From: Luteimonas marina
GTDB taxonomy: Bacteria > Pseudomonadota > Gammaproteobacteria > Xanthomonadales > Xanthomonadaceae
Length of the DNA: 64,000 bases
Reading direction: 5' to 3'
Assembly (NCBI RefSeq): GCF_007859325.1
Contig: NZ_VOHK01000008.1
Location: forward strand, 55,829-119,828
Part shown: positions 24,314-34,155 of the stretch, piece by piece
Layout of the letters: every line of letters begins with the position of its first letter
Numbering within the stretch: the stretch's first letter is position 1
Notes under the pieces: model-generated
What the model was told of the DNA's origin: nothing
Database searches by the model: none
What the model saw: the letters and a program-made list of their open reading frames with translations, nothing else
Made by a program: the position numbers and the translations under genes

Positions 24314-24682
24314 ATGTCCTACATCGACGGTTTCGTCCTCGCCGTGGCCACGGCCGACCGGCAGGCGTTCATCGACTACGCCCGCCAGTTCGACCCGGTC
24401 TTCATCGAGTACGGCGCCACGCGCGTCGTCGAGTGCTGGGGTGACGACGTGCCCGACGGCAAGCTCACCGATTTCCGGCGCTCGGTGCAGGCGACTGCGG
24501 AAGAAGCCGTGGTGTTCTCGTGGATCGAATGGCCGGACAAGGCCACGCGCGACGCCGGCATGAAGAAGATGATGGAGGATCCGCGGATGGATCCCGCCAC
24601 GCCCGGCAACCCGTCGATGCCCTTCGACGGCAAGCGGATGATCTTCGGTGGATTCGCCCCGGTGTTCGAGCTCGGCGACTAG
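24314..24682 (+). CDS. DUF1428 (YbaA-like) protein
   Basis: A 122-aa protein with the DUF1428 pattern: MSYIDGFVLAVATADRQAF at the start, GATRVVECWGDDVPDGK in the middle, and MPFDGKRMIFGGF near the end. It is cytoplasmic, with a dimeric ferredoxin-like fold expected from the family. GGAGA lies about eight bases before the ATG. Relatives such as E. coli YbaA have no assigned function; in many genomes the gene sits near AraC or VOC genes, which is not the case here. Confidence 0.88.
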   Translation: MSYIDGFVLAVATADRQAFIDYARQFDPVFIEYGATRVVECWGDDVPDGKLTDFRRSVQATAEEAVVFSWIEWPDKATRDAGMKKMMEDPRMDPATPGNPSMPFDGKRMIFGGFAPVFELGD

Positions 24683-24776
24683 CTGGCGGGATAGCCTGAC
24701 CATTCCCTTGCCGATTCCCGCATTCCGTCATTCCGGGGATGACACCCGGATCGTCACTGCCTGCACGGAGTGCGTA

Positions 24777-25889
24777 GTGAACACGCGCACGCCCCCTGCC
24801 CGGCCACGCCGCCGCGGATGTCTCGCGATCGCGGCGCTGCTCGCGCTGGCCGGCTGCGCGACGCAGCCGCCCTCCGCACCGGTGCCCGATCCCGTGGAGA
24901 CGCGAGCGGAGATCGCGCGCCGCATCCCCGCCTCCGTCGCCGACCGGCAGGGCTGGGCGACCGACATCCAGGTCGCGTTCACCGCGCAGCGCATCCCGCC
25001 CAACGCCGAGAACATCTGCGCGACGCTCGCCGTGATCGAGCAGGAGTCCGGCTACAAGGCCGACCCGCCCATCGCCAACCTGCCGCACGTGGCGCGCGCG
25101 GAGATCGATCGCCGCGCCGCGGCGCTGCACGTTCCGAAGCTGGTCGTCGACGCCGCGCTCAAGCTCAAGTCGGGCGACGGCCGCAGCTATGGCGATCGAC
25201 TGCAGCACGTGCGCACCGAGCGCGAGCTCAGCGAACTCTACGAAGACCTGATCGACCGCGTGCCCATGGGCCAGCGCCTGTTCGCGGGGAAGAACCCGGT
25301 GCAGACCGGCGGCGCGATGCAGGTCGGCATCCCGTTCGCGCAGGCCAACGCCGGCGGCTATCCCTACGCCGTCGACGGCTCGATCCGCAACGAGGTCTTC
25401 AGCCGCCGCGGCGGGCTGTACTTCGGCATCGCCCACCTGCTCGGCTACGAGACGCCGTACACGCGCAAGGTGCACCGCTTCGCCGACTACAACGCCGGCT
25501 GGTACGCCAGCCGCAATGCGGCGTTCCAGGACGCGGTGGCCAAGGTCACCGGCATCCCGCTGTCGCTGGACGGCGACCTGCTGCTGCCCGGCGCCCCGCT
25601 CGACAAGCCCGGTCGCACGGAAGCCGCGGTGCGCACGCTCTCCGGCCAGTTGGGGACGGACGATCGCACCATCCGCCGCGCCCTCGCGCGCGGCGACCGC
25701 CTCGATTTCAACGACACCGACCTGTACCGGCGCGTCTTCGCCATCGCCGACGCGCAGGCGGGCCGGCCGCTGCCGCGCGCGCTGATCCCGGACATCCGCC
25801 TCGACAGCCCCAAGATCACCCGCGAACTGACCACCGAGTGGTTCGCCACCCGCGTGGACGCGCGCTACCGGCAGTGCCTGCAGCGCTGA
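24777..25889 (+). CDS. DUF1615 lipoprotein, probable lysozyme-like domain
   Basis: A 370-aa protein starting at GTG 24777, with GGAG six bases upstream. The signal CLAIAALLALAGC gives a lipoprotein with Cys at about residue 23. The domain matches DUF1615, with ENICATLAVIEQESGYKADP placing a Glu where lytic transglycosylases carry their catalytic acid, and FADYNAGWYASRNAAFQ resembling their Tyr/Asn core. A peptidoglycan-cleaving role is an inference. The gene ends 12 bp from the convergent GH2 gene. Confidence 0.83.
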   Translation: MNTRTPPARPRRRGCLAIAALLALAGCATQPPSAPVPDPVETRAEIARRIPASVADRQGWATDIQVAFTAQRIPPNAENICATLAVIEQESGYKADPPIANLPHVARAEIDRRAAALHVPKLVVDAALKLKSGDGRSYGDRLQHVRTERELSELYEDLIDRVPMGQRLFAGKNPVQTGGAMQVGIPFAQANAGGYPYAVDGSIRNEVFSRRGGLYFGIAHLLGYETPYTRKVHRFADYNAGWYASRNAAFQDAVAKVTGIPLSLDGDLLLPGAPLDKPGRTEAAVRTLSGQLGTDDRTIRRALARGDRLDFNDTDLYRRVFAIADAQAGRPLPRALIPDIRLDSPKITRELTTEWFATRVDARYRQCLQR

Positions 25890-25901
25890 CCGGCGCGGGC
25901 G

Positions 25902-27740
25902 TCAGCGTTCCTCCGCGGCCTTGCCGCGGTAGTAGTCGCGCAGGACGAAGAACGCCTTCTTCGGCACGCCCTTCTCCGACAGCAGGCCCTTGCGGTTGTA
26001 GTCGTCCTGCACGCCGGGCAGCACCCGCCGCGGCGAACGGAAGTCCGCGAGGATCCAGGGCGAGGTGCCGACGAACCCGTCGATCCGGTCAAGCATCGGC
26101 AGGGTCCTGCGGTACAGGTCCTCCTGGTATTCCTCGGTCCAGATCTCCTCGATGCCGCCTTGCAGGCCCTGGCGGGCATCGGCGCCGAACTCGCTGACGA
26201 ACACCGGCTTGTCGTAGGCAATCTCCCAGCGCACGCGATCGATCTTCTCCGGCCGCCCGTCGTACCAGCCGATGTACTGGTTGAAGCTGACCAGGTCCAC
26301 CAGCTCCGCCAGCGGATCCTCGACCACCGCGACCTCCGGATCGTCGCTGCGGTAATGCTTTTCCATCGCGGCGCTGAGCAGGCGGCTGTCGTCCAGTTCG
26401 CGCGCCGCCGCGGCCAGCCGCGTCAGGAACCGGTTGCGTGCCTCCGACACCGGCGTCTCGTTGGCCAGCGACCAGACGATCACCGCGGCGCGGCTGCGGT
26501 CGCGCTGGATCATCGCCGTGAGCTGGTCTTCCGCATTGCGGTAGGTGTCCTCGTTGCCCCAGTCGATGGTCCAGTAGACCGGGATCTCCGACCACACCAT
26601 CAGGCCCATCTCGTCGGCCAGGCGCACGATGTGCTCGTTGTGCGGATAGTGGGCGAGGCGGACGAAGTTGCAGCCCAGTTCCTTCGCCCAGAGCAGCAGC
26701 TGCCTGGCCTGCGCAGCATCGCGCACGCGGCCGCCGCCTTCGGCCGAGTACTCCTCGTGGATCGAGATCCCGCGCAGGAACACCGGTTCGCCGTTGAGCA
26801 GCAGCTGCTTTCCGCGCGTGGCGATCGTGCGCAGGCCGATGCGGTCAACCAGGCTGTCGTTGCCGCTGGAGATCTCGACGCGGTACAGGCGTGGGCTTTC
26901 CGGCGACCACAGTCCGGCGTCGGGCACGCGGAAGCGGAAAGCAGCGAGGCCTTGCGCATCCGCCTCGGCGGTTTCGTGGATGCCCAGCTCCGGCAAGACC
27001 AGCGTCACCGGCTCGCCCCCGCGCGCACCATCGAGCTGCACGCTGGCGACGACTTCCCACTCGTCCAGCGACACCAGCCCCAGCCGGTAGTCGCGCACGA
27101 ACGTCGCCGGCACCACCAGCAGCGACACCGACCGGGTGATGCCGCCGTAGTTCCACCAGTCGGTGTTCAGCGTGGGCACGGCATCCGCGCGGCGCTTGTT
27201 GTCCACCTTCAGGACCAGCGAATTGCCCGTCGGCCGCAGGCCGTCGGTAACCTCGAAATGAAACGGCGTGAAGCCGCCCTCGTGCACGCCGAGCTTTTGC
27301 CCGTTGAGGTAGACGTCGGCGCGATAGTTCACCGCACCGAAATGGACGAACACGCGATCGGCCGCGCCGCGCGCCGGCGCGTCGAACGTCTTGCGGTACC
27401 AGACGCTGCCCTCGTAGTAGTAGAGCCTCGTATCCTGCGTATTCCAGTCTCCGGGCACCTGCAGCGACATCGCCTTGTCGAAGTCGTACTCGATCAGGTC
27501 CCACGGATTCTGCATCTTCGAATCGGTGAAGAACGCGCCGGGCGGCGGCTCCGGCCGCTGGTCGAACGGCTGGTAGCGGTAGTCGTAGTAACCGTTCTCG
27601 TAGGGATCGACGATCGCCTTCCACTCGCCGTCCAGCGACACCGTGTCGCGAACGTAGGCCTGCAGCACGGTGGCCGGTTTGGCGTGAACGCCCATGGCGC
27701 ACAGCAATAGCCAGAACAGTGCGAATACCTGCGATTTCAC
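25902..27740 (-). CDS. Secreted GH2 glycoside hydrolase, beta-glucuronidase-like
   Basis: A 612-aa GH2 enzyme, about the length of E. coli UidA. It starts at GTG 27740 with GGGAGGTGA upstream and has a signal peptide (VFALFWLLLCAMGVHA). The sugar-binding domain (VPGDWNTQDTRLYYYEGSVW) and the barrel follow. The acid/base Glu is in VWSLANETPVSEAR and the nucleophile Glu in VFVSEFGADARQG. GTSPWILADFRSPRR near the C-terminus fits the beta-glucuronidase/galactosidase group. A role in periplasmic breakdown of glucuronides or galactosides is likely; exact specificity is open. No sugar transporter lies nearby. Confidence 0.9.
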   Translation of the reverse strand: MKSQVFALFWLLLCAMGVHAKPATVLQAYVRDTVSLDGEWKAIVDPYENGYYDYRYQPFDQRPEPPPGAFFTDSKMQNPWDLIEYDFDKAMSLQVPGDWNTQDTRLYYYEGSVWYRKTFDAPARGAADRVFVHFGAVNYRADVYLNGQKLGVHEGGFTPFHFEVTDGLRPTGNSLVLKVDNKRRADAVPTLNTDWWNYGGITRSVSLLVVPATFVRDYRLGLVSLDEWEVVASVQLDGARGGEPVTLVLPELGIHETAEADAQGLAAFRFRVPDAGLWSPESPRLYRVEISSGNDSLVDRIGLRTIATRGKQLLLNGEPVFLRGISIHEEYSAEGGGRVRDAAQARQLLLWAKELGCNFVRLAHYPHNEHIVRLADEMGLMVWSEIPVYWTIDWGNEDTYRNAEDQLTAMIQRDRSRAAVIVWSLANETPVSEARNRFLTRLAAAARELDDSRLLSAAMEKHYRSDDPEVAVVEDPLAELVDLVSFNQYIGWYDGRPEKIDRVRWEIAYDKPVFVSEFGADARQGLQGGIEEIWTEEYQEDLYRRTLPMLDRIDGFVGTSPWILADFRSPRRVLPGVQDDYNRKGLLSEKGVPKKAFFVLRDYYRGKAAEER

Positions 27741-27920
27741 GAATCACCTCCCTGGCACGACCTGGAAAAGCCGGATTCTGCTCTTGCGCGGCCGACCAAC
27801 CGGACGCCGGAACGGCGATCCTTGCTCCACTCGACTTTGCCGTCAATCAATGCTTCCGGCATCGTCGAAATCGCCAGACGCACAGGGATAGCGATGATCC
27901 GGATTACCCCGCCCCTCTGG

Positions 27921-30491
27921 CTACAGACGATAGATGCGAAACTTCAATGCGGCCATGGTCGCCATCACTCCGAACAGGCCGAAGAAGATCAGCAACGATC
28001 GGCGCAAAGGCCATCGCCGGGAACCCGCATCCTCGACAGACCCCGTCACGTCGTCGTGCACGGACTCTTGCACGGCCACGTTGCCTGCAGACCCTCGCTG
28101 CGCCCGCGACCCGGACCGGCCATCCGGACCCGAAGCGGACGCCAAGCCTCCCGAACGCGTCAAAACGCCCGGAGCCAGCGGCTGGGATCCATTGGAACGC
28201 CGGGCGACGATGCAGTTCCGCCCGGCAAGCACGATCAGACCATGGTTCCGATCGGCGATGGCAACATCCTTGCACCCGTCCCCGTTCAGGTCGCCAACCG
28301 CAAGGGAAGGCGTCTTCGGGTGCGACGAGTGCGGGATGTAGTACTTGATCTCCACGTCCAGGCCGCTGTCCGTCGTCTGCTCGTGATAGCCGACGGAACT
28401 CCAACCCGAATGGATGACCAGCAGGTCATCACGCCCGTCGCCATTCATGTCTGCGGCCAGCATTTCCTCGGGCACGTCGAACGCCTGCCAGACCGCCTCT
28501 TCCACGAACCCGCCGTCGGGCAAGTGACGGAATCGCGCATAGGCTGCCTCGGGCGAGTTCGCGACATGGGAAACAATCGCGTCCTTCCTGCCGTCCGCAT
28601 CGAAGTCCCCGAACGCGTACGTCGGTCCCCAGGAAACATCGAGCGCCGGCGTGATGCGCGTCGTGGGCCGGAAGCCGGCGACGCCGTTGTGGAGAGTGAC
28701 CTCCGCACCCCCTCGATAGTAGCCATCCACGATCCCGCTCCAGCCACTGGTGAGGTCCGGAAGGCCATCCCGGTTCACGTCCGTGGCGCGGAGGAACGTC
28801 CAGTCCACGTTCGCCGGGCGCTCGATGAAGGACTGCCTCGTGAACCCTCCGAGTCCGTTGCCATGGTGGACGATCAGTCCCGTACGATCCTGCCAGGACG
28901 ATCCGCCCTCGCTCCGGCCGCTGCTCAAGGTGACGACGTCGAGCCGGTTGTCGCGGTCGACGTCCATGATCGTGACGCTGAGGGAGGGCTCGGCGTTGGG
29001 GAAGTTCGATCGATGGGCCAAGCCACTCGACAGGCCTGTCGCATTGCCGAGGAACACCGTGATCCCGGTGAGCGTGCCCACGACGACGTCGTCGAACCCG
29101 TCCCCGTTCAGGTCGGCGACACCCAGCCCGGTACCGAAGCGCCCACCGCTCTCGGTCGGCGCGTAGACCTGGCCCCTGGGCGAGGCCAAGGTCCCGTCTG
29201 GCTGCTGCAGGAACAGCCACAGCCGCATGTCCTTTTCCGGATCGACGTAGTCACCGCCCCAGGTCGCCGTCGTGAGCAGGACATCGTTCCGGCCATCACC
29301 GTTGATATCGCCGATGGCAGCGTGCACGACGTAGCTGCCGACGCCATAGGCACGATAGGCCGAGAACGCATCGATTCCGGCGGGCGTGCGCGGAGTGGGA
29401 ACGGCAGTAACCTTGCGGATCCTGTTGTTTCGCGTATCCGCGATATAGAGGTTGTCATGCCCGTCCAGCGCAACCGCTTCGGGTTCGTAAAGCCAGGCGT
29501 CGACCGCGGGACCACCGTCACCGGCGAATCCGTGATTGCCCCCCGCCACCCAGCCGCCGCCATCGATCGTCGTCCCCGCGGCGTCCGCGGCAATGCCGTC
29601 CGCATTGACAATCCGCACGACGTTGCTGCGCCCGGCAACGTAGAAGTTTCCCCTCGAATCCGCGGCCACCGCCAGCGGCGCCAACCAGTCGTAGTTGGTG
29701 GCCTTCGGATCGATCCTGAAATGCCCGCCTCCGGCCACGGTCCTGATGACGCCGTCGGCACCGATCCGCCGTACCCGCTCCTGCCCCTCGACGATGTAGA
29801 CGGTTCCCTGCCGGTCCACCGCAATCGAGCTGGGGGCATCGAGCATGGCCTGCAGCGCGGGGCCGCCGTCGCCGCTGGAACCCTGTTGCCCGGTTCCTGC
29901 GAACGCCTCGATGCCACCGCCGGCGACAATGCGGAAGACCCGGGAGCCGTCGACCACGAACACCGTGCCGGTACGGCTGACGGCCACCCTCGTCGGGAAT
30001 GTGAGGCCGGTTCTTGCGATCGTGCTGATGATGCCCGCCGGCGACACCTTCCTGACCCGCCCATTCGCGCCATCGGCGATGTACAGGTGTCCCGCCGCAT
30101 CCACGGCGATCCCCCTCACGTCGATGGCAGCGGACGTCGCCGGGATGCCGTCGCCGTTGAACATCTGCGTACCGTTGCCGGCGACCGTCGTGATCACGCC
30201 CGACGTACCGACCTTGCGCACGGTGAACCCGTAGCGCTCGGCGACATAGACATTGCCCGCCGCATCCACCGCCACGCCGACAGGCTCCTCGACGCGGGCA
30301 CTGGTCGCGGGACCGCCATCTCCGTTGCCTGTCGCCGGCGCGCCGCCTCCCGCGATGGTGGTGATGACGGGCTGGACCGCTTGCCCCAGGGCCGGCTGCC
30401 AGCATGCGTGGCCCAAAAGCAGCAGCGCCAGCAAGGCGCCGGGCCAATGTCCCCCGAGATACCCCGAGCTCTCCGATCCCGTCCGGATCAT
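27921..30491 (-). CDS. NHL- and FG-GAP-repeat exported protein with C-terminal membrane anchor
   Basis: An 856-aa protein. After a hydrophobic signal (LLALLLLGHACWQPALGQA) come about six NHL-type units (for example GIAVDAAGHLYIADGANGRV and AVALDGHDNLYIADTRNNRI). From about residue 390 there are several FG-GAP units with calcium-site motifs (DINGDGRND, DLNGDGFDD, DVNRDGLPD, DMNGDGRDD, DLNGDGCKD). The end is one hydrophobic helix flanked by Arg (LRRSLLIFFGLFGVMATMAAL). Two beta-propellers anchored at the envelope surface are likely. ATG 30491 is used; GTG 30503 is possible. Base composition looks less GC-rich than the neighbours. Role unknown. Confidence 0.85.
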   Translation of the reverse strand: MIRTGSESSGYLGGHWPGALLALLLLGHACWQPALGQAVQPVITTIAGGGAPATGNGDGGPATSARVEEPVGVAVDAAGNVYVAERYGFTVRKVGTSGVITTVAGNGTQMFNGDGIPATSAAIDVRGIAVDAAGHLYIADGANGRVRKVSPAGIISTIARTGLTFPTRVAVSRTGTVFVVDGSRVFRIVAGGGIEAFAGTGQQGSSGDGGPALQAMLDAPSSIAVDRQGTVYIVEGQERVRRIGADGVIRTVAGGGHFRIDPKATNYDWLAPLAVAADSRGNFYVAGRSNVVRIVNADGIAADAAGTTIDGGGWVAGGNHGFAGDGGPAVDAWLYEPEAVALDGHDNLYIADTRNNRIRKVTAVPTPRTPAGIDAFSAYRAYGVGSYVVHAAIGDINGDGRNDVLLTTATWGGDYVDPEKDMRLWLFLQQPDGTLASPRGQVYAPTESGGRFGTGLGVADLNGDGFDDVVVGTLTGITVFLGNATGLSSGLAHRSNFPNAEPSLSVTIMDVDRDNRLDVVTLSSGRSEGGSSWQDRTGLIVHHGNGLGGFTRQSFIERPANVDWTFLRATDVNRDGLPDLTSGWSGIVDGYYRGGAEVTLHNGVAGFRPTTRITPALDVSWGPTYAFGDFDADGRKDAIVSHVANSPEAAYARFRHLPDGGFVEEAVWQAFDVPEEMLAADMNGDGRDDLLVIHSGWSSVGYHEQTTDSGLDVEIKYYIPHSSHPKTPSLAVGDLNGDGCKDVAIADRNHGLIVLAGRNCIVARRSNGSQPLAPGVLTRSGGLASASGPDGRSGSRAQRGSAGNVAVQESVHDDVTGSVEDAGSRRWPLRRSLLIFFGLFGVMATMAALKFRIYRL

Positions 30492-30527
30492 GCCGACCCC
30501 CACTCCCCCTGTGCCCTTGGAAGCGTA

Positions 30528-30632
30528 TCAGACGCCCGGCATCGGCAACTTCAATCCCTGTTCCATCGCGCATTGCTTCGCAACGTCGTAACCGGCATCC
30601 GCATGCCGCATGACCCCGTCCCGGGATCGTTT
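30528..30632 (-). pseudogene. Broken duplicate of the hutU 3' end
   Basis: Read on the minus strand this encodes [20 protein letters not shown] followed by GLKLPM and a stop. The real hutU end is [20 protein letters not shown] followed by GLQLPM. About 80% of bases match over 71 positions (57 of 71), most differences are silent, and a one-base deletion lies at the upstream edge, where similarity stops near 30632. It has no start or upstream coding part. With the intact hutU tail at 32324-32430 it forms a direct repeat around the MATE gene. Confidence 0.85.
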
Positions 30633-30676
30633 CCGGCCCCGGTTCCGCCAACGATGCCCGGGGCACCGGCCCGCCG

Positions 30677-32116
30677 CTACACCTTCGCGGACTTCCACTT
30701 CCCGCGCGAGAACAGCCACAGCGTGAACAGCCCGACCGAGGTCTCGGATACGAACACGCCCCAGAACACGCCCGAGTGCCGCCAGCCCAGGCCAAGCGCC
30801 AGCCACCAGCTCAGCGGGATCTGGATCAGCCAGAAGAACACGAGGTTGATCCTGGTCGGCGTCATCGTGTCGCCGGCGCCGTTGAACGCCTGCACGGCCA
30901 CCATCCACCAACCGTAGACGAAGCAGGAGTACGACAGGATGCGCAGCCATTCGCCACCGATGGCGATCACTCCGGCATCCTGCGTGAAGATCGCCACCAG
31001 CCCATCGTGGAACAGGAAGAACGCCAGCGACACCGCGACGGTATAGACCATGTTGTACCAGCCGGTGCGCCATACGGCCGCCTCCGCGCGCCCGGGCTGC
31101 CCGGCGCCCAGGTTCTGCCCGACCAGCGTGGCCGCGGCGTTTGACATGCCCCACGCCGGCATCAGCGCGAACATCATGATCCGCAGCGCGATGGTGGCGC
31201 CGGCCACCGCCTCGCTGCCGATCCCGGCCAGGATGCGCATCAGGAAGATCCACGAGGTCATGCCGATGATCATCTGGCCGATGCCCCCGAGCGAGGTGCG
31301 CACGATGCTCCACAGCACGCGAGCGCTGACCGCCAACTGCGTCGCGGCCACGCGGATGTGCTTGCCGCCGCGGAACAGGATCCACAGCTGCATCAGCACG
31401 CCCGCGCCGCGGCCGATGTTGGTGGCGATGGCGGCGCCCTCGATGCCCATCGCCGGGACCGGGCCGAAACCGAAGATCAGTATCGGGTCGAGCACGATGT
31501 TCAGGCCGTTCGCCACCCACAGCACGCGCATCGCGATCGCCGCGTCGCCGGCGCCGCGAAAGATCGCATTGATGACGAACAGCAGCATGATCACCGCGTT
31601 TCCGCCAAGCATCCACTGCGCGTAGCGGTAGCCGTGTTCCAGCGTCCATGCATCGGCGCCCATCAGCCGCAGCAGGTCCTGCGCCCAGACGATGCCCACG
31701 ACCGCGAATGGAAGCGACGCGAGCACCGCGATCCAGATCGCCTGCACCGCCGTGATCGCGGCTTCCTCCTGCCTGCCTTCGCCCACCCGGCGTGCGACCA
31801 CCGCGGTCACCGCCATCGCCAGCCCCATCGCGATCGAGTACAGCAGGAACAGATAGGTCTCGGTGAGACCCACCGTCGCCACCGCGGACGGACCAAGCCT
31901 GGCCACGAAGAAGATGTCCACCACCGCGAACGTGGACTCCAGCACCAGTTCCAGCACCATCGGCACCGACAGCAGGAACACCGCGCGGCGCAACGGGATG
32001 CGCGTGTAGTCGGCATTGACGCCACGGATCGCGTCGCGCAGCGCCGCCCACGTCGAACCGGTCGGCGTTGGCGCATCCGTCGCCGCCTCGGCGGTGGACT
32101 TGGGCTCGTTGTTCAT
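30677..32116 (-). CDS. MATE family efflux transporter
   Basis: A 479-aa, 12-helix MATE protein. The first half opens with [20 protein letters not shown], and both halves carry the family pieces ([53 protein letters not shown]). Start ATG 32116 has AGGA ten bases upstream; an extension to 32296 is not hydrophobic and not conserved-looking. It would export cationic drugs or toxic metabolites using Na+ or H+. It is flanked by two copies of the hutU 3' end, suggesting it was inserted or duplicated next to hutU. Confidence 0.9.
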   Translation of the reverse strand: MNNEPKSTAEAATDAPTPTGSTWAALRDAIRGVNADYTRIPLRRAVFLLSVPMVLELVLESTFAVVDIFFVARLGPSAVATVGLTETYLFLLYSIAMGLAMAVTAVVARRVGEGRQEEAAITAVQAIWIAVLASLPFAVVGIVWAQDLLRLMGADAWTLEHGYRYAQWMLGGNAVIMLLFVINAIFRGAGDAAIAMRVLWVANGLNIVLDPILIFGFGPVPAMGIEGAAIATNIGRGAGVLMQLWILFRGGKHIRVAATQLAVSARVLWSIVRTSLGGIGQMIIGMTSWIFLMRILAGIGSEAVAGATIALRIMMFALMPAWGMSNAAATLVGQNLGAGQPGRAEAAVWRTGWYNMVYTVAVSLAFFLFHDGLVAIFTQDAGVIAIGGEWLRILSYSCFVYGWWMVAVQAFNGAGDTMTPTRINLVFFWLIQIPLSWWLALGLGWRHSGVFWGVFVSETSVGLFTLWLFSRGKWKSAKV

Positions 32117-32323
32117 CGGAAGTCCTGCTTCGCGGCGGGAGGGTAGCAGCGCCACGGGGCGCGGCCATTTGCCGGGGCGACGAACGACGATGCCGGAGAT
32201 CGACATCGCATCGGAACAAGGCTCGCCGTTGCCTACGCTGGCCAACTCGTCGCGGTCACGCCGGGGCAATGGGCCATTCCGACCGGACCAACGCATCGTC
32301 CGACCTTCGTCCGGCGTCCTGGC

Positions 32324-33997
32324 TCAGCCCATCGGCAGCTGAAGTCCCTGCTCCCTCGCGCATGCTTTCGCGATGTCATACCCCGCATCCGCATGCCGCA
32401 TCACCCCGGTCCCGGGATCGTTCCACAGCACCCGCGCGATGCGCCTGTCGGCTTCCGGGGTACCGTCGCAGACGATGACCACGCCGCTGTGCTGGCTGTA
32501 ACCCATGCCGACGCCGCCGCCGTGGTGCAGCGAGACCCAGGTCGCGCCGCCGGCGACGTTGAGCATGGCGTTGAGCAGCGGCCAGTCGGACACGGCGTCG
32601 GAGCCGTCGCGCATCGCCTCGGTCTCGCGGTTGGGCGAGGCGACGCTGCCGGAGTCGAGGTGGTCGCGGCCGATCACGATCGGCGCCTTCAGTTCGCCGT
32701 TGCGCACCATTTCGTTGAACGCCAGGCCCAGCCTGTGGCGCAGGCCGAGGCCCACCCAGCAGATGCGCGCCGGCAGGCCCTGGAAGCTGATGCGCTCGCG
32801 CGCCATGTCCAGCCAGCGATGCAGGTGTTCGTCGTCGGGGATCAGTTCCTTGACCTTCGCGTCGGTACGGTAGATGTCCTCGGGATCGCCGCTCAGCGCG
32901 ACCCAGCGGAACGGGCCGATACCGCGGCAGAACAGCGGCCGCACGTAGGCCGGCACGAAGCCGGGGAAGTCGAAGGCGTTGGCGCAGCCTTCGTCCCTGG
33001 CCATCTGGCGGATGTTGTTGCCGTAGTCGACGGTCGGGATGCCCTGCGCATGGAAGGCGAGCATCGCCTCGACGTGCGTGCGCATCGACCGCTTCGCGGC
33101 GTCGCGCACCTGGTCCGGATTCGCCTTCTGTTCGTCCAGCCACTGTTCGACCGTCCACCCGACCGGCAGGTAGCCGTGCACGGGATCGTGCGCGCTGGTC
33201 TGGTCGGTGACGCAGTCCGGACGCACGCCGCGCTTCACCATTTCCGGCAGGACTTCGGCGGCATTGCCGAGCAGCGCGATGGATTTGGCATCGCCCGCCT
33301 TCGTGTAGCGCTCGATGCGCGCGAGCGCGTCGTCGAGGTCGCTCGCCTGCTCGTCGACGTAGCGCGTGCGCAGGCGGAAGTCGATGCTGGCCTGCCTGCA
33401 TTCGATGGTCAGGCTGCAGGCGCCGGCCAGAGACGCCGCGAGCGGCTGCGCGCCGCCCATGCCGCCGAGGCCGGCGGTGAGGATCCACCTGCCCTTGAGG
33501 CTGCCGCCGTAGTGCTGGCGACCCATCTCGACGAAGGTCTCGTAGGTGCCCTGCACGATGCCCTGCGAGCCGATGTAGATCCACGAACCGGCCGTCATCT
33601 GGCCGTACATCATCAGGCCCTTGCGGTCGAGTTCGTTGAAGTGCTCCCACGTCGCCCAGTGCGGCACGAGGTTGGAATTGGCGATCAGCACGCGCGGCGC
33701 ATCCGGGTGCGTGGGGAACACGCCGACCGGCTTGCCGGACTGCACCAGCAGGGTCTCGTCGTCGCCGAGGGTCTTCAGCGTTTCCAGGATCGCGTCGAAG
33801 CAGGCCCAGTCGCGCGCGGCGCGGCCGATGCCGCCGTAGACGACGAGGTCCCCGGGACGCTCGGCCACGTCCGGATCGAGGTTGTTCTGCAGCATCCGGA
33901 ACGGCGCTTCGGTCAGCCAGCTGCGGCAGCTCAGCGCGTTGCCGCGCGGGGCACGGATGGTTCGGGAGGGGTCGTGGCGGGACGCGTCGGCGGCCAT
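32324..33997 (-). CDS. hutU: Urocanate hydratase (urocanase)
   Basis: A 557-aa protein, the same length as the Pseudomonas enzyme. It converts urocanate to 4-imidazolone-5-propionate, step two of histidine breakdown, using tightly bound NAD+. Conserved pieces include [35 protein letters not shown] (NAD site) and [23 protein letters not shown] 33997 has GGAG eight bases upstream. The product feeds HutI, encoded at 41.9 kb. No hutH is in the window, so the pathway genes are scattered. Its last 30 codons recur at 30528-30632. Confidence 0.97.
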   Translation of the reverse strand: MAADASRHDPSRTIRAPRGNALSCRSWLTEAPFRMLQNNLDPDVAERPGDLVVYGGIGRAARDWACFDAILETLKTLGDDETLLVQSGKPVGVFPTHPDAPRVLIANSNLVPHWATWEHFNELDRKGLMMYGQMTAGSWIYIGSQGIVQGTYETFVEMGRQHYGGSLKGRWILTAGLGGMGGAQPLAASLAGACSLTIECRQASIDFRLRTRYVDEQASDLDDALARIERYTKAGDAKSIALLGNAAEVLPEMVKRGVRPDCVTDQTSAHDPVHGYLPVGWTVEQWLDEQKANPDQVRDAAKRSMRTHVEAMLAFHAQGIPTVDYGNNIRQMARDEGCANAFDFPGFVPAYVRPLFCRGIGPFRWVALSGDPEDIYRTDAKVKELIPDDEHLHRWLDMARERISFQGLPARICWVGLGLRHRLGLAFNEMVRNGELKAPIVIGRDHLDSGSVASPNRETEAMRDGSDAVSDWPLLNAMLNVAGGATWVSLHHGGGVGMGYSQHSGVVIVCDGTPEADRRIARVLWNDPGTGVMRHADAGYDIAKACAREQGLQLPMG

Positions 33998-34061
33998 GGC
34001 GTGCTCCGGGAAAGCGAGGCGCGGATTATCGCACTTCGTGTTGCCCGGCCGGGCGCTTCGG

Positions 34062-34082
34062 TCACGCCTGAAGGCGCTCCTG
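34062..34082. repeat. Single decayed arm of a GTAG-type repeat
   Basis: TCACGCCTGAAGGCGCTCCTG matches the right arm of the GTAG repeat at 52549-52622 but ends CTGA instead of CTAC. It lies between hutU and the small exported protein gene, with no partner arm. Confidence 0.5.
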
Positions 34083-34104
34083 AAGGCTCGACCCACGGTC
34101 AACG

Positions 34105-34129
34105 AAAAGCGCCCGGCAATGCCGGGCGC
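34105..34129 (-). terminator. Intrinsic terminator of the small exported protein gene
   Basis: On the minus strand GCGCCCGGC-ATT-GCCGGGCGC forms a perfect 9-bp stem followed by TTTT, 27 bases after the stop at 34156. This is a standard rho-independent terminator. Confidence 0.85.
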
Positions 34130-34155
34130 CGGTGGTTCCGGTTGGCGACGCGGAA

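Noticed and set aside
27822..30917. Open frame of about 1031 codons on the + strand across the NHL gene
   Set aside because: It is antisense to a gene with clear NHL and FG-GAP repeats, has no recognisable domains and is compositionally a shadow of the real gene.
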